In this document: positions 1-9,162 of the stretch, in pieces
Layout: each line of letters begins with the position of its first letter
Position numbering within the stretch: position 1 is the stretch's first letter
Origin: Actinomycetota bacterium
GTDB lineage: Bacteria; Actinomycetota; Thermoleophilia; RBG-16-64-13
DNA: 35,886 nucleotides
Reading direction: 5' to 3'
Assembly (NCBI GenBank): GCA_023483915.1
Contig: JAMDEO010000229.1
Location: forward strand, 1,174 to 37,059
Program-made: the position numbers and the translations under genes
Notes under the pieces: model-generated
The model's input: only the letters and a program-made list of their open reading frames with translations
Database searches by the model: none
What the model was told of the DNA's origin: nothing

Positions 1-119
1 GTTGGTGGCTCGGTGGGGCCAGGACGTGATCCCATTCGCGATCGCGGGACTCACATCAGGACGTGCGAGCTGCGGCCATCGCTGGCTGGGAGGGGCGGTA
101 GGGATGATCGAACGAGCTG

Positions 120-776
120 TCAGAACACCGTCGTTGTGGTCGTAGGCGGCGGTTCCGTCGTGCTTGGAGTGGTGGTCGTGGTCGGTGGCTCCGTAGTAGT
201 GGTGGGGGGCGGCTCTTTAGTCACCGTGATGTTCACCACGCTGCCCTTGTCCACTTCCACGCCCGCGGTGGGGCCCTGCAGGATCACCATATCGGGCGCA
301 TAGTCAGGAGTCTCTTCATAGATGATGTTGGCCACCAGACTGAAGAGCTTGAGCTTGGCCACGGCTTGAACCCGCGTCAACCCAACCACCGGGGGAACTT
401 TGACCGTAGTCGGAAGCGGTGCATTGCTGACAAAGATGGTAACGGTGGAGTTCGGCTGGACTTCTTGCGTGGCTTTGGGGTCCTGATCGACCACCGTTCC
501 GCCTGTTTCGGTGGAATCTACCATCTCCACCTGGACTTGCAGCCCCATGCCCTCCAGCAGAGAGGTGGCTGCATCCTGGTTCCGCCCGATCACATTAGGC
601 ACGGCCACCGTGTTGCTAGGAGCTACCACGACAATCGTGACGGTCGTCCCCGAATCAACCTCGGTCTCTGCAGCGGGGTTCTGCCGCAGCACCGTGCCCA
701 CCGGATGATCGGCGCTGGCCTCTTCTTTAGGCGTGACCTTGAGACCGAGGTCCATCAGTTGCTTGCGAGGTGGCAT
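120..776 (-). pseudogene. pknB: C-terminal PASTA part of PknB, out of frame with its kinase part
   Basis: This is the downstream half of the PknB gene, cut off from the kinase by a frameshift. It encodes the end of the second PASTA repeat, two complete further PASTA repeats starting near VPNVIG and VPPVVG, and a low-complexity Thr/Pro tail before a TGA stop. The reading frame opens at an ATG inside the kinase ORF, but the first residues make no sense as a protein start: the LMDLGLKV segment is the missing middle of the PASTA repeat that begins VPDVVGKSQVDA in the upstream frame. PASTA repeats bind muropeptides or cross-linked peptidoglycan outside the cell and so control the kinase. Without a signal or membrane anchor this half cannot act alone. 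It is either the tail of a decayed or phase-variable gene, or the frameshift is a sequencing error. Confidence 0.85.
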
Positions 777-2094
777 CGACTTGGCTCTTGCCCACTACGT
801 CGGGCACTTTCACTTTGCCTTTGCCGGAAGACAGCCAAACGCTGACCGTCGCCCCCTTGTCGTGCTTGGTGCCATCGTCTGGATCCTGCCGGACAACATT
901 GCCCTCAGCGACGTCGGCGGACGGCTGCGTGCCGGCCATCTTGAACTTGAGGCCGGCGTCCTCAACTTTCTTTTTGGCCTGAGATTCCGTCAGCCCCACG
1001 ACGGCCGGCACTATGGCGGTATTGCTAGACGCGTCGGTGCCCCACGCGGAGACGATCGCGTACGCCCCTCCTGCCAGTGCCAGGATGAGGATGAGCACCA
1101 GGACCCAGGGCCACACGTTGCGACGACGCGGGGGGTCTTCGTCGTAGACGGGGACAGGTCCCGTGTGAGCAGGAGCCTGGTAGCGGACCTGCGTGGGCTC
1201 GCTCACGGGAGCCGTGGCCGCCGGCCGCATAACCCTGGTCGCGTCCTCCGCGAATGCCGCCGGAACGCTGACATCCTCACCCCTCTGCACTTTCCTGAGG
1301 TCGTCCAGGAAAGCCTGGGCCGTGAGATAGCGGTCCGTGGGCCGTTTGCCGAGAGAGCGCAGTATGACCGCTTCCAAGTTCTCCGGAACATCGGGCACGA
1401 TGCTCCGCGGAGGCGTAGGGCTGTCTTGCACATGCTGCATGGCGATGGTCACCGGGTTGTCGCCGTCGTAAGGCAGGCGTCCGGTCACCATCTCGTACAT
1501 GACAACGCCCAATGAATAGAGGTCTGATGCTGCCTCCACAGGCCGCCCCTGGGCCTGCTCGGGAGATAGATAATGGGCCGTCCCCAGGATGGAGCCGGCC
1601 TCGGTCATTGTGGAGGCGCTTCCGGCTCGGGCAATTCCGAAGTCCGTGACTTTAACTCGCCCATCGTTGTCGACGATGATGTTCTGCGGCTTGATGTCGC
1701 GGTGGATGATGTCTCGCCTGTGAGCGAAGCGCAGGGCCTCGAGGATCTGAACAGATACCGACAGCACCAGGTCGGGGTTGAGCGGCGCATACTTGAGGAT
1801 GATCTCCTTGAGCGACCTCCCCTCCAGGTACTCCATGGCGATGTAGTAGGTTTCCTCGGCCTCGCCCCGGTCGTAGATCTGCACGATGTTGGGATGGTTG
1901 AGACTTGCCGCGCTGCTTGCCTCCCGCCGGAACCGTTCCACAAACTGCTCATCGTGCGCGTACCGGCTCGAAAGCACCTTCAGGGCAACCTGACGGCCCA
2001 GAAGCCTGTCCTCGGCCAGATACACATCTGCCATCCCGCCGCTTCCGAGCTTCTTGATAACCTCGTAACGATCGTCGAAAACTCGTCCTATCAA
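727..2094 (-). CDS. pknB: PknB-type Ser/Thr protein kinase, membrane anchored, PASTA region truncated by frameshift
   Basis: Receptor kinase that controls cell-wall synthesis and division by phosphorylating Ser and Thr. Visible kinase features are the Gly loop GSGGMADV (about residues 17-24), the ATP lysine in VALKV (K39), HRDIKPQN (131-138, catalytic D133), DFG (151-153) and the activation-segment SPEQ. A Pro-rich juxtamembrane stretch leads to one membrane helix at about 327-350. PASTA repeat 1 starts near residue 361 and repeat 2 begins VPDVVGKSQVDA, then the frame runs into an unrelated tail and TAA. The rest of repeat 2, repeats 3-4 and a Thr/Pro tail lie in another frame at 120-776. The start is TTG, with GGAGGG and AAGG upstream. 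It is last in the cell-wall operon, 75 bases after pbpA. Family and role are secure; whether the full receptor is made depends on the frameshift. Confidence 0.9.
   Translation of the reverse strand: MIGRVFDDRYEVIKKLGSGGMADVYLAEDRLLGRQVALKVLSSRYAHDEQFVERFRREASSAASLNHPNIVQIYDRGEAEETYYIAMEYLEGRSLKEIILKYAPLNPDLVLSVSVQILEALRFAHRRDIIHRDIKPQNIIVDNDGRVKVTDFGIARAGSASTMTEAGSILGTAHYLSPEQAQGRPVEAASDLYSLGVVMYEMVTGRLPYDGDNPVTIAMQHVQDSPTPPRSIVPDVPENLEAVILRSLGKRPTDRYLTAQAFLDDLRKVQRGEDVSVPAAFAEDATRVMRPAATAPVSEPTQVRYQAPAHTGPVPVYDEDPPRRRNVWPWVLVLILILALAGGAYAIVSAWGTDASSNTAIVPAVVGLTESQAKKKVEDAGLKFKMAGTQPSADVAEGNVVRQDPDDGTKHDKGATVSVWLSSGKGKVKVPDVVGKSQVDATSQATDGPRSQGHA
759..766. repeat. 4-base tandem duplication (TTGC x2) at the pknB frameshift
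   Basis: On the coding (minus) strand this reads GCAAGCAA inside PASTA repeat 2. Removing one GCAA joins the frames as DATSQLMDLGLKV, which matches the spacing of the other PASTA repeats in the same protein, for example AATSLLEGMGLQV. The duplication alone therefore explains the frameshift. Confidence 0.8.
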
Positions 2095-2169
2095 GACCTT
2101 TCAGCCCTCCAGCGCATTTCCTTGCCCATCAGTCCTTTTCTCGCGCGGGGAATACTACAGCATCAAGTA

Positions 2170-3567
2170 TTATTGCAGCCCCAGAGCCGCCGAGATGACC
2201 TGCCGCGCCACCGGCGCCGCCACGCTTCCTCCGGTGCCGCTATTTTCCACGAGAACTGCCACAACCACCTGGGGATCGTTTGCCGGGGCGAAGGCTGCGA
2301 ACCACGCATGCGGCTCGCCGTTCTCCACCTCTGCCGTCCCTGTCTTGCCCGCTACCTGGACGCCGCTGATCGCCGCTGAGGTTCCCGTTCCACCGGTCAC
2401 CACGCCTATCATGAGCTGCTTGAGAGTGGCCGCCGTCTCTGGGGTCAGGGGCTGCATCCAGGTTTGAGAATGGGTCTCCTCCAGCACCTTCTGGTGGTAG
2501 TCGAGAACCTGGTCGACGATGTACGGCTTCATGATCTTGCCCCCATTGGCGACCGCAGAAGCGACCAAGGCCATCTCCAGCGGCGTCGTAAGCACTTCTC
2601 CTTGCCCAAACGAGGCCTGCGCAACATGTGCCTTGTCCATCGTGCCCGGATCTGGGAACACGCTCTTGGCGCCCGCCAGAGGCCAAGGGGGTGTCTCGCC
2701 GAACCCGAAATCGCCGGCATAGCGGGCGAGAGTGTCGGCACCCAGCGCCACGCCGACCTTGGCAAAGGTCGTGTTGATGCTCTTTGCGAACGCCTGCGCG
2801 AAATCATGGCTGCCGTAGACGTTGCCGCCGTAATTCCGCACCACATATCCCCCTGCGGTGACCGTCCCAGTGTCCTGGAAGATGGTATCGGGGCTGACCG
2901 CGTTCTCCTGCAGGGCCGCGCCCGCAACAACCATCTTGAATACCGATCCGGGAGGATAGAGTCCCTGGGCCGCCCGGTTCAGAAGCGGAGTGTCCGGGTC
3001 GGAATTAAGCTGCTTCCAAAGGTCATCCAGTTTGTTCGGGTCGTAGCGTGGATACGAGACCATGGCGAGCACCGCGCCCGTTCGGGGATCGAGGGCGACA
3101 ACCGCCCCCTTACGATTGCCAAGGGCATTAGCTGCGGCCTTCTGCACGCTCATATTGATCGTCAGCTTGAGGTCCGCCCCCCGGTGCGGTCGGTTGAGGA
3201 TTTGGTCCCAGTAGTTGGTCAGGCCTAAGATGCCGGACTGCCCAGAAAGGTCTTCATTGTAGACCCTTTCGATACCGGCCCTTCCGTACTGCAGGCTGTT
3301 ATATCCCAGCCAAGGAGAAGTCAGATCGCCCTGCGGGTATTCGCGGAAGAAATACTCGCCCTGTTGGTGATTCACCGCCAACTCCACGCCGTCCGCCGAG
3401 ATGATCGCCCCTCGGTCGACCTTCATTTCCTCCTCGATGGCCCTGGTGTTCGACGGATTCACTTTGAGACCGGGAGCCGCCCAGACCTGCACATAGGTGA
3501 GTCGCACGATCAGAGCGAGAAACATGAGCGTGAATATGAGGAAGAGTCTGCGCAGCGACTTGTCCAT
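2170..3567 (-). CDS. pbpA: Penicillin-binding protein, class B transpeptidase (PbpA/FtsI family)
   Basis: Cross-links peptidoglycan peptides on the outer face of the membrane, working with the adjacent RodA/FtsW glycosyltransferase. An N-terminal membrane helix spans about residues 7-26. The transpeptidase motifs are all present: S208-V-F-K211 (acyl-enzyme serine), S263-I-N265 and K408-T-G-T. At 465 residues it has the size of actinobacterial PbpA, without C-terminal PASTA repeats. The ATG directly follows the rodA stop (TAGATG), and its ribosome site GGAG lies inside the last rodA codons, so translation is probably coupled. pknB follows downstream. In mycobacteria PbpA is a known phosphorylation target of PknB; the same control here is inference from gene order. 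Confidence 0.93.
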   Translation of the reverse strand: MDKSLRRLFLIFTLMFLALIVRLTYVQVWAAPGLKVNPSNTRAIEEEMKVDRGAIISADGVELAVNHQQGEYFFREYPQGDLTSPWLGYNSLQYGRAGIERVYNEDLSGQSGILGLTNYWDQILNRPHRGADLKLTINMSVQKAAANALGNRKGAVVALDPRTGAVLAMVSYPRYDPNKLDDLWKQLNSDPDTPLLNRAAQGLYPPGSVFKMVVAGAALQENAVSPDTIFQDTGTVTAGGYVVRNYGGNVYGSHDFAQAFAKSINTTFAKVGVALGADTLARYAGDFGFGETPPWPLAGAKSVFPDPGTMDKAHVAQASFGQGEVLTTPLEMALVASAVANGGKIMKPYIVDQVLDYHQKVLEETHSQTWMQPLTPETAATLKQLMIGVVTGGTGTSAAISGVQVAGKTGTAEVENGEPHAWFAAFAPANDPQVVVAVLVENSGTGGSVAAPVARQVISAALGLQ

Positions 3568-4935
3568 CTAAGCTCCGTAGCGAGTCATCTGCCCAACCGC
3601 CACCTTGTTACCAAAATCGGGTCTCCCTTCCTCGGGTCCCGGGCTCCGCTGCAAGGATTCCTTCCGGTTGACGTAATCACTTGCCCTCAGCAGAAGGGCG
3701 AGCAATATGAAGTTGGCCACTATGGAGCTTCCTCCCTTGCTCACGAAAGGCAAGGTTATGCCGGTCAGCGGGATAAGCTTGATCACCCCGCCCACGATAA
3801 GAAAAGCCTGAAGTCCGAAGATGCTCGTGAGACCGGCCGCGAGCAAACGAGGGAAGTCCTCGCGGGCTTTGATCGAAATGCGAAAACCCCTGTAAACGAA
3901 GATGAAATAGAGCAGGATGATCCCCACCGCCCCGATGAGTCCCAACTCTTCTCCGATTGCTGAAAAAATGAAATCCGTCTCCAACGCCGGGATTATCGTC
4001 TCGCCGGATTGGAGCGTGAGATATCCCTGCCCCAATCCCCGCCCGAACAGACCTCCGGCCGCTAACGCAAACAGCGACTGCACGATCTGGTATCCCTTCC
4101 CTGAAGGGTCCTTCCAGGGGTCGAGCCAGATGTCAACCCTTACCTGCACATGTTGGAACAAGTAGTAGAGCAGGGTTGCCCCGGCGAGAAAAAGGACGAT
4201 ACCCACCAATACGTAGAACAGGCGCCCGGTGGCCACATAGAGGAGCGCCAGCAGCGCCCCGAAAAAAAGAAGGCTCGTGCCGAGATCCTTCATGAAGACC
4301 ATGAGGGCCATCGACAGGGCCCATATGGTGAGAAGCGGCGCCAGATACCGGAACGGTGGCAGCGGAACCCCAAGGATCCTTCGCGTGCTCACTGTGAGAA
4401 CCTCGCGGATATCCACCAGATAGGCGGCAAAGAAGACAACCAGAAGGATCTTGCCTATCTCTGGAGGCTGGAAGTGGACCGGTCCGATAGCCAGCCAGAG
4501 CCTCGCGCCGTTTATCTCCCGGCCGAATACTGCGGTCACAAGAAGGAGCAACAGGCCGGCGATCCCGATGATGAACCGATGGTCCCGCAGGACGTTGAGG
4601 TTGCGGACGAACGCCAACACCAAGAGGAAGACCGCCAGGCCCACCACGAGCCAGATGGCCTGCTGTTGCGCCATGGTCTCGTCCAGGCGGTAGATCATCA
4701 CTATGCCCAAGGTAGACAGAAGCGCCGTGATAGGCAGCAGGTAGGGATCGGCCTGCTTTGCCAGAACCCTGCACCCCAAATGGGCTATGACAAAGAGAGC
4801 CACGAAGAGGCCCCCATACACCAGCGAGGCCGGGGTGAGCTCCGCCGACCTGTGTGTGTAGACCAAGGCGAACCCCAGCGTCGTGAGGATGAGGGCGGGA
4901 ATCAGAAAGACGAGTTCGCGTGTACGAAAAGTCAC
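3568..4935 (-). CDS. rodA: RodA/FtsW-family peptidoglycan glycosyltransferase (SEDS protein)
   Basis: Polytopic SEDS protein that polymerises lipid II into glycan strands, normally paired with a class B penicillin-binding protein, here the adjacent pbpA. About ten to twelve hydrophobic helices fill the 455 residues. The family region LALLYVATGRLFYVL and the C-terminal stretch GITLPFVSKGGSS are typical of RodA/FtsW. After the last helix is a charged tail of about 35 residues that ends directly at the pbpA start. The GTG start overlaps the PP2C stop as GTGA, which indicates translational coupling. Whether it serves elongation (RodA) or division (FtsW) cannot be decided from sequence alone; the neighbourhood matches the gene called rodA in mycobacteria. 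Confidence 0.93.
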   Translation of the reverse strand: MTFRTRELVFLIPALILTTLGFALVYTHRSAELTPASLVYGGLFVALFVIAHLGCRVLAKQADPYLLPITALLSTLGIVMIYRLDETMAQQQAIWLVVGLAVFLLVLAFVRNLNVLRDHRFIIGIAGLLLLLVTAVFGREINGARLWLAIGPVHFQPPEIGKILLVVFFAAYLVDIREVLTVSTRRILGVPLPPFRYLAPLLTIWALSMALMVFMKDLGTSLLFFGALLALLYVATGRLFYVLVGIVLFLAGATLLYYLFQHVQVRVDIWLDPWKDPSGKGYQIVQSLFALAAGGLFGRGLGQGYLTLQSGETIIPALETDFIFSAIGEELGLIGAVGIILLYFIFVYRGFRISIKAREDFPRLLAAGLTSIFGLQAFLIVGGVIKLIPLTGITLPFVSKGGSSIVANFILLALLLRASDYVNRKESLQRSPGPEEGRPDFGNKVAVGQMTRYGA

Positions 4936-6116
4936 GGCACCATGCTCAAGGAGCGGAGGAACGTTTGGCCTTCCTCCTTGGTGACAAGGTCATGCGCGTC
5001 GATCCTGGACTTCAGGTAGGGTGCAAGCGAATCATAGCCAATAGATCCCTGCTCGATCACGTGAGAAAGACTCAAACCGAGGATGCTGCCGGGGAGTCCT
5101 CGGAAAAGGGCCACAACCCCATCTGATGTACCGACGTAATAGATCGCGGAGTTGACGACGGAAAAAGCGGCAATCGCTATCACTATCACCAGTACAACAA
5201 CGACCGCCAGAACTATCCATCTCCTCCGGCTCCAACGGCGCGCCCCATCCGAGGAAGGCCTCTTCCCGCCCAGACGCTCGCGTACCGCGGCCGCCGGATG
5301 TCGCCCCTTCAGGGCCGAGATCACGCCCTTCTCTGTTGCGGGAAGCCCCCTGTCGGCCGGCCCGAATATCGGCTCCGGCGGCAAATGCTCGTCCGGCTCC
5401 AAACCTTCTGGGTCGGCCACGCCCTTGACGACGACCACCGTCACGTTGTCTTCTCCCCCGCCTGCCAGGGCGGCCTGGACCAGCAAGGAGGCCGTGATCT
5501 CCGGCTCCTCCTCACGCCCGACAATCCGGGCTATGTCCGCGTCGGAGACCATGCCGGTCAACCCGTCGCTACAGAGGATTACACGATCTCCACGGCCAAA
5601 CGAAACCGTGATGACATCGGGCTCAAGTTCGGCCTCGGTGCCCAACGCCTTGGTGATGATGCTTCTATGCGGATGAATCGCAGCCTCGAGGGGGGTCAAT
5701 TCCCCGCGGCGCATCATCTCAGCCACCCACGAGTGGTCCTCGGTGAGTTGGGTGAGCTTTCCCGCGTGGAACAGGTATGCCCGCGAATCTCCCACGTGGG
5801 CCAGGATCAACGACTCATCGCGTACCATGGCTGCTGTCAGCGTGGTGCCCATTCCGCGCAGCCGCGCCTCGTCCATACTCCGTTCTACGATGGCGCGATT
5901 GGCTTCCTTCACAGCTTCCGTCAACTCTGCGGGGCCTGAGCTCACCGGATCCACCGCCGAGAGTGCCCTGCAGGCCATCTCGGATGCTACTTCACCGGCC
6001 CGGGCGCCGCCCATCCCGTCGCACACCACGTAGAGCCCGTTGTGGACGAGATAGGAGTCCTCATTGACGTGGCGCACCAAGCCCACACTGCTGGCGACTC
6101 CCGAGCGCAGGCGCAC
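4932..6116 (-). CDS. pstP: PP2C-family Ser/Thr protein phosphatase, membrane anchored (PstP type)
   Basis: Removes phosphate from proteins modified by the PknB-type kinases, acting at the inner face of the membrane. PP2C metal-binding motifs are visible in order: RHVNEDSYLV, VVCDGMGGARAGEV, GTTLTAA, LAHVGDSRAYL, LCSDGLTGMV and GEDNVTVVV, covering about residues 5-235. A linker and one membrane helix near residues 297-318 follow, then an extracytoplasmic C-terminal part of about 70 residues that I do not recognise. The GTG start shares its first base with the stop of the upstream FHA gene, and the end overlaps the rodA start by four bases. The cluster position is that of pstP in mycobacteria. 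Confidence 0.92.
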   Translation of the reverse strand: MRLRSGVASSVGLVRHVNEDSYLVHNGLYVVCDGMGGARAGEVASEMACRALSAVDPVSSGPAELTEAVKEANRAIVERSMDEARLRGMGTTLTAAMVRDESLILAHVGDSRAYLFHAGKLTQLTEDHSWVAEMMRRGELTPLEAAIHPHRSIITKALGTEAELEPDVITVSFGRGDRVILCSDGLTGMVSDADIARIVGREEEPEITASLLVQAALAGGGEDNVTVVVVKGVADPEGLEPDEHLPPEPIFGPADRGLPATEKGVISALKGRHPAAAVRERLGGKRPSSDGARRWSRRRWIVLAVVVVLVIVIAIAAFSVVNSAIYYVGTSDGVVALFRGLPGSILGLSLSHVIEQGSIGYDSLAPYLKSRIDAHDLVTKEEGQTFLRSLSMVP

Positions 6117-6622
6117 TAGCGCACCTCTACCTGAAAGACCGTGTCCCCGATCTCCACCCTATCTCCCGCGTGGAGCTCATGGGTGCCGGTGATCTCCTGG
6201 CCGTTCACCACAGTGCCGTTTGTGCTGTGAAGGTCCTCGATGGCCAGCAATCCTGCAGTCGTCTCCACCGCCGCATGTTTTGAGGACACGAAGGTGTCAT
6301 CAAGATGGATATCCATTTCGGGAGCCCGCCCTATGACAGCGCTCGTACCCGGAGGAAATGGATACGTCTCCCCAGGGTGCAACGAAGGGCTCTTGACCAC
6401 AACCAGGCTCCAGGTGATGCCGCCGGTGCCGGGGCCGACTCCGGGAAGGCCACGGGTAGACTCACCCACGCGTGGCGGCACGGGGCCGCGAGCAGACTGT
6501 AATCCGGCAGCTGCGCCCGACATACGCAGCTCACGAGTAGTGGAGCGAACAACCCTGTAGATAAAGAGATAGAGGATTATGAGAAGGATGAATTTCCCAG
6601 CCAGGAGCACTATCTGCAGCAT
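6116..6622 (-). CDS. fhaB: FHA-domain membrane protein (FhaB/FipA-like)
   Basis: Small adaptor that reads phosphothreonine made by the neighbouring kinases. A single N-terminal membrane helix (about residues 4-24) is followed by a flexible Gly/Pro-rich linker. The C-terminal FHA domain shows the core motifs SAVIGRAPEMD, SSKHAAVE and LHSTNGTVVNG. The ATG has a strong GGGGGAG site upstream. The gene sits between fhaA and the phosphatase, as in other actinobacteria where FhaB (FipA) links PknB signalling to division. Function here is inferred from family and order. Confidence 0.9.
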   Translation of the reverse strand: MLQIVLLAGKFILLIILYLFIYRVVRSTTRELRMSGAAAGLQSARGPVPPRVGESTRGLPGVGPGTGGITWSLVVVKSPSLHPGETYPFPPGTSAVIGRAPEMDIHLDDTFVSSKHAAVETTAGLLAIEDLHSTNGTVVNGQEITGTHELHAGDRVEIGDTVFQVEVR

Positions 6623-6652
6623 CAGCTTCTCCCCCTGGTCATGCGCCCTGCT

Positions 6653-7441
6653 CTATCGAGTCTCCACGGTGATACGACAGTCGCCGACGGCCATCACATC
6701 GCCGGGGCGAAGCGCGGTACTACTGACGGGGTATCCGTTGACCATCGTTCCATTTGTGGACTCGAGATCCTGAACCACGATACGCCCATCATCCCAGTAG
6801 ATTGCGGCATGCCGCCGAGAAACATTGGGATCGTCCACCCGAAAGTCGACGTCCCGGGCTCTCCCCACGATCACACGTGATTTGTTGAACTCCCGCACCC
6901 TGTCGCCGGCCTTGAGGACAATCGTGCGACGGGCTAGGTCCAACTCCGCTGCTTGTGCCGGCGGAATCACCTTTGTCCGATGAGAAGGGGAAATAGAATT
7001 CGGGGCCGCGGACTGCGCAGCCGGCCGCGGCTCGAGGTCCGGTACCGCGTCAGGTTGCTCCACATACACAGGCCCTCTTACGGAACCCTGCACCGAGTGT
7101 AAAGGATCGATGCGCTCGGCCAGGATGCCGAATCTGCCCACTGACAGGTCTGGATCCATGACGAGGGCGACCTCGAAGTCGGCAGCCGCCGCGTATTTCT
7201 TGGATCTCGCGTACTTGCCCAGGTGACGTTGCAGTCTGTCGGCTATTTCGTCCTGTCGCGGCTGTAGCCGGGCGAAATCGTCGGGGCACAGAAACAACGT
7301 GTAGCGGCTGCAGACGGAATCCTGCCCCGAGTGAGAAATCTTGTGGGCTTCCATTTCCTTGACGAGCTTGCGGGCGAGCTCATCCGGGTGCACATAGAAC
7401 TTTGAGCTCTGCTTGGTGCGCTCGCGTTTGGGTTCTCCCAT
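6653..7441 (-). CDS. fhaA: FHA-domain protein with N-terminal DUF3662 (FhaA-like)
   Basis: Cytosolic signalling adaptor. The first roughly 130 residues match the DUF3662/FhaA N-terminal domain, including LVKEMEAHKI near the start and the segment around FLCPDDFARLQP. A Pro-rich linker follows, then a C-terminal FHA domain with SRVIVGRARDVDF, NVSRRHAAI and LESTNGTMVNG, which binds phosphothreonine. In mycobacteria FhaA binds the lipid II flippase homologue MviN after it is phosphorylated by PknB. The ATG has an AGGAGG ribosome site. It starts 13 bases after the kinase stop and ends 30 bases before fhaB, so it is co-transcribed. Confidence 0.92.
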   Translation of the reverse strand: MGEPKRERTKQSSKFYVHPDELARKLVKEMEAHKISHSGQDSVCSRYTLFLCPDDFARLQPRQDEIADRLQRHLGKYARSKKYAAAADFEVALVMDPDLSVGRFGILAERIDPLHSVQGSVRGPVYVEQPDAVPDLEPRPAAQSAAPNSISPSHRTKVIPPAQAAELDLARRTIVLKAGDRVREFNKSRVIVGRARDVDFRVDDPNVSRRHAAIYWDDGRIVVQDLESTNGTMVNGYPVSSTALRPGDVMAVGDCRITVETR

Positions 7442-7454
7442 CGACGTTTTCCTC

Positions 7455-9155
7455 CTACAGGGGTCTGGAACCCTCTGACGAGATGAGATAGGCGCACAGG
7501 AAAGCGATTATAGCGCACGGCCCAAATGCGGCCACGAACCATCCAATCGATACGGGCACCCCAAGGACTGCGATCGGACCCAAGACGAAGGCGGCAAACG
7601 CTGCCATCAGGTATCCGCTTGCGCCCCAGGTCCGGGCCGAAAACGATCGCCCCGCCAGCCGATAAAGCGGCAACGAAAACACGGTGAACAGAAGAATCTG
7701 CAGCGTCAATTCCGGCCGGGAATCGAGGAAATGGGCCAACTCGACAAGAACCTTCCAAGGGGAAACTGCATGAGCGGCCTCAGTCAGAACCGGCCCGGGC
7801 GCTGGGTTGAATGTGTACGGCAGCTTGGTCCAACCGTCAAGACCTGCTGTCGCGACCAAGGTAAGGCCGCTGAGGAAGCCGGCCAGGGCACCCCAGCGCC
7901 GCAGCGTGGCTCCCGCAAACGGCATCAAGGCAAGTCCTACCCCTCCTGCTGCGGCAAAAGGCACGACTCCAGGCAGAAGCGCGGCCCACTCAAGCTCTCT
8001 TCGCCGTAGCAAACCCATGTTCGCAACGGCCAGTACCGCATAGATGATTCCCCAGCCCGCACTATAGGCAAAAATGGGGGGGGCCAGCAGGGCAATGGTT
8101 ATGATCCCCCCTCCGAACGGCCAAACGAGAGAGACGAAGGCTGGAACAACGATCAGGGGGGCTATCGAGGGCTCAGGATAGAAAGGTGCCCGGGGAAGTA
8201 GGTACAAAAGCACGACAAGGGAGAACACCCCGGCTGCAAGATGCTGTCCCAAGTAGGCCACTCGATCGGCGTCCAGCCTCACGCGCCCTCGCTCCAAGCG
8301 GCGCATGACCTTGGTGGCCATCGTCAGTTCTTGGGTGTCTTCCGGCATGCTTTTCATAGCCTGCGAGAGAAGACGGCCGAAGTTTGCCGCGTCCGGGCGC
8401 GCATACCTGTCCTGTGTCATAGCCCGCTGCAAGGCTGAGCTCAGCTCCGCTGGCAGATCAGGCCGGTTAAGGCCGAGAGGCGGGATATCCGGTCGGGACA
8501 CATCGCGCAGTAATTCTTGCAGTTTCTTCCCTTTGAGAGGATTCTTGCGTGTGAAGCCCTCATACAGCGTCAGGGCCAGAGAGTAGACATCGCTGCGTGA
8601 GTCCACATTCTGCCCCTCGACCTGCTCCGGCGACATATAGGCCAGGGTCCCAACAAGGTCACCGTCCTGGGTGATGGAGGCCCGGTCCTCTAGCTGGGCT
8701 ACCCCAAAATCCATCAGCCGGACGTCGATGGCGTCTCCGGAGACGAGCATGATGTTTTCCGGCTTGATATCGCGATGGACCACCCCCCGCTTGTGTGCAT
8801 GGTCGAGAGCCCTGCTGAGCTGGATACCTGCCTCGAGAATATCTACATCGCTCAACGACTGGTCCCGATAATGCTCCCGAAGCGTCCGCCCTTCGACATA
8901 CTCCGTGATGAGCATGGTGCGCTCGGGCTCTCGGATCATCTCGTATACCGTCAGGATATGGGCGTGATTAAGCTTGGCCGCCGCCTGAGCCTCACGCAGC
9001 ACCCGGTCGTCGACGTCTACGGTTTGCTCCACGACCTTGATGGCGACCGGGCGGCCCATACGGAGGTCGTCTGCCAGATAAACGGTGGCGAATGCGCCGC
9101 TGCCTATCTTGCGGACGAGTTGATAGCGGTCGGGGTCGAAGCGGGAGTCGGTCAT
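7455..9155 (-). CDS. Ser/Thr protein kinase with C-terminal polytopic membrane domain
   Basis: A second Ser/Thr kinase at the head of the cell-wall operon. The kinase domain (about residues 10-265) has GSGAFATVYLADD, the ATP lysine in VAIKVV, HRDIKPEN, MDFGVAQ and MSPEQ. The half after about residue 315 has no PASTA repeats; it holds roughly eight hydrophobic helices, so the protein is embedded by a membrane domain of unknown function. I chose the ATG at 9155 (566 residues, MTDSRFDPDRYQLVRKIG), because the kinase fold begins ten residues later and a TATACT promoter element sits seven bases upstream of it. The longer upstream frame runs through GC-rich non-coding DNA. The gene is not a copy of pknB, and its ligand or sensor role cannot be told. 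Confidence 0.88.
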   Translation of the reverse strand: MTDSRFDPDRYQLVRKIGSGAFATVYLADDLRMGRPVAIKVVEQTVDVDDRVLREAQAAAKLNHAHILTVYEMIREPERTMLITEYVEGRTLREHYRDQSLSDVDILEAGIQLSRALDHAHKRGVVHRDIKPENIMLVSGDAIDVRLMDFGVAQLEDRASITQDGDLVGTLAYMSPEQVEGQNVDSRSDVYSLALTLYEGFTRKNPLKGKKLQELLRDVSRPDIPPLGLNRPDLPAELSSALQRAMTQDRYARPDAANFGRLLSQAMKSMPEDTQELTMATKVMRRLERGRVRLDADRVAYLGQHLAAGVFSLVVLLYLLPRAPFYPEPSIAPLIVVPAFVSLVWPFGGGIITIALLAPPIFAYSAGWGIIYAVLAVANMGLLRRRELEWAALLPGVVPFAAAGGVGLALMPFAGATLRRWGALAGFLSGLTLVATAGLDGWTKLPYTFNPAPGPVLTEAAHAVSPWKVLVELAHFLDSRPELTLQILLFTVFSLPLYRLAGRSFSARTWGASGYLMAAFAAFVLGPIAVLGVPVSIGWFVAAFGPCAIIAFLCAYLISSEGSRPL

Positions 9156-9162
9156 TCTAACT

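Noticed and set aside
1-119. Possible features left of pknB
   Set aside because: The stretch after the pknB stop shows no gene, tRNA or clear hairpin; an in-frame plus-strand ORF from 13 is a shadow of the PASTA tail.
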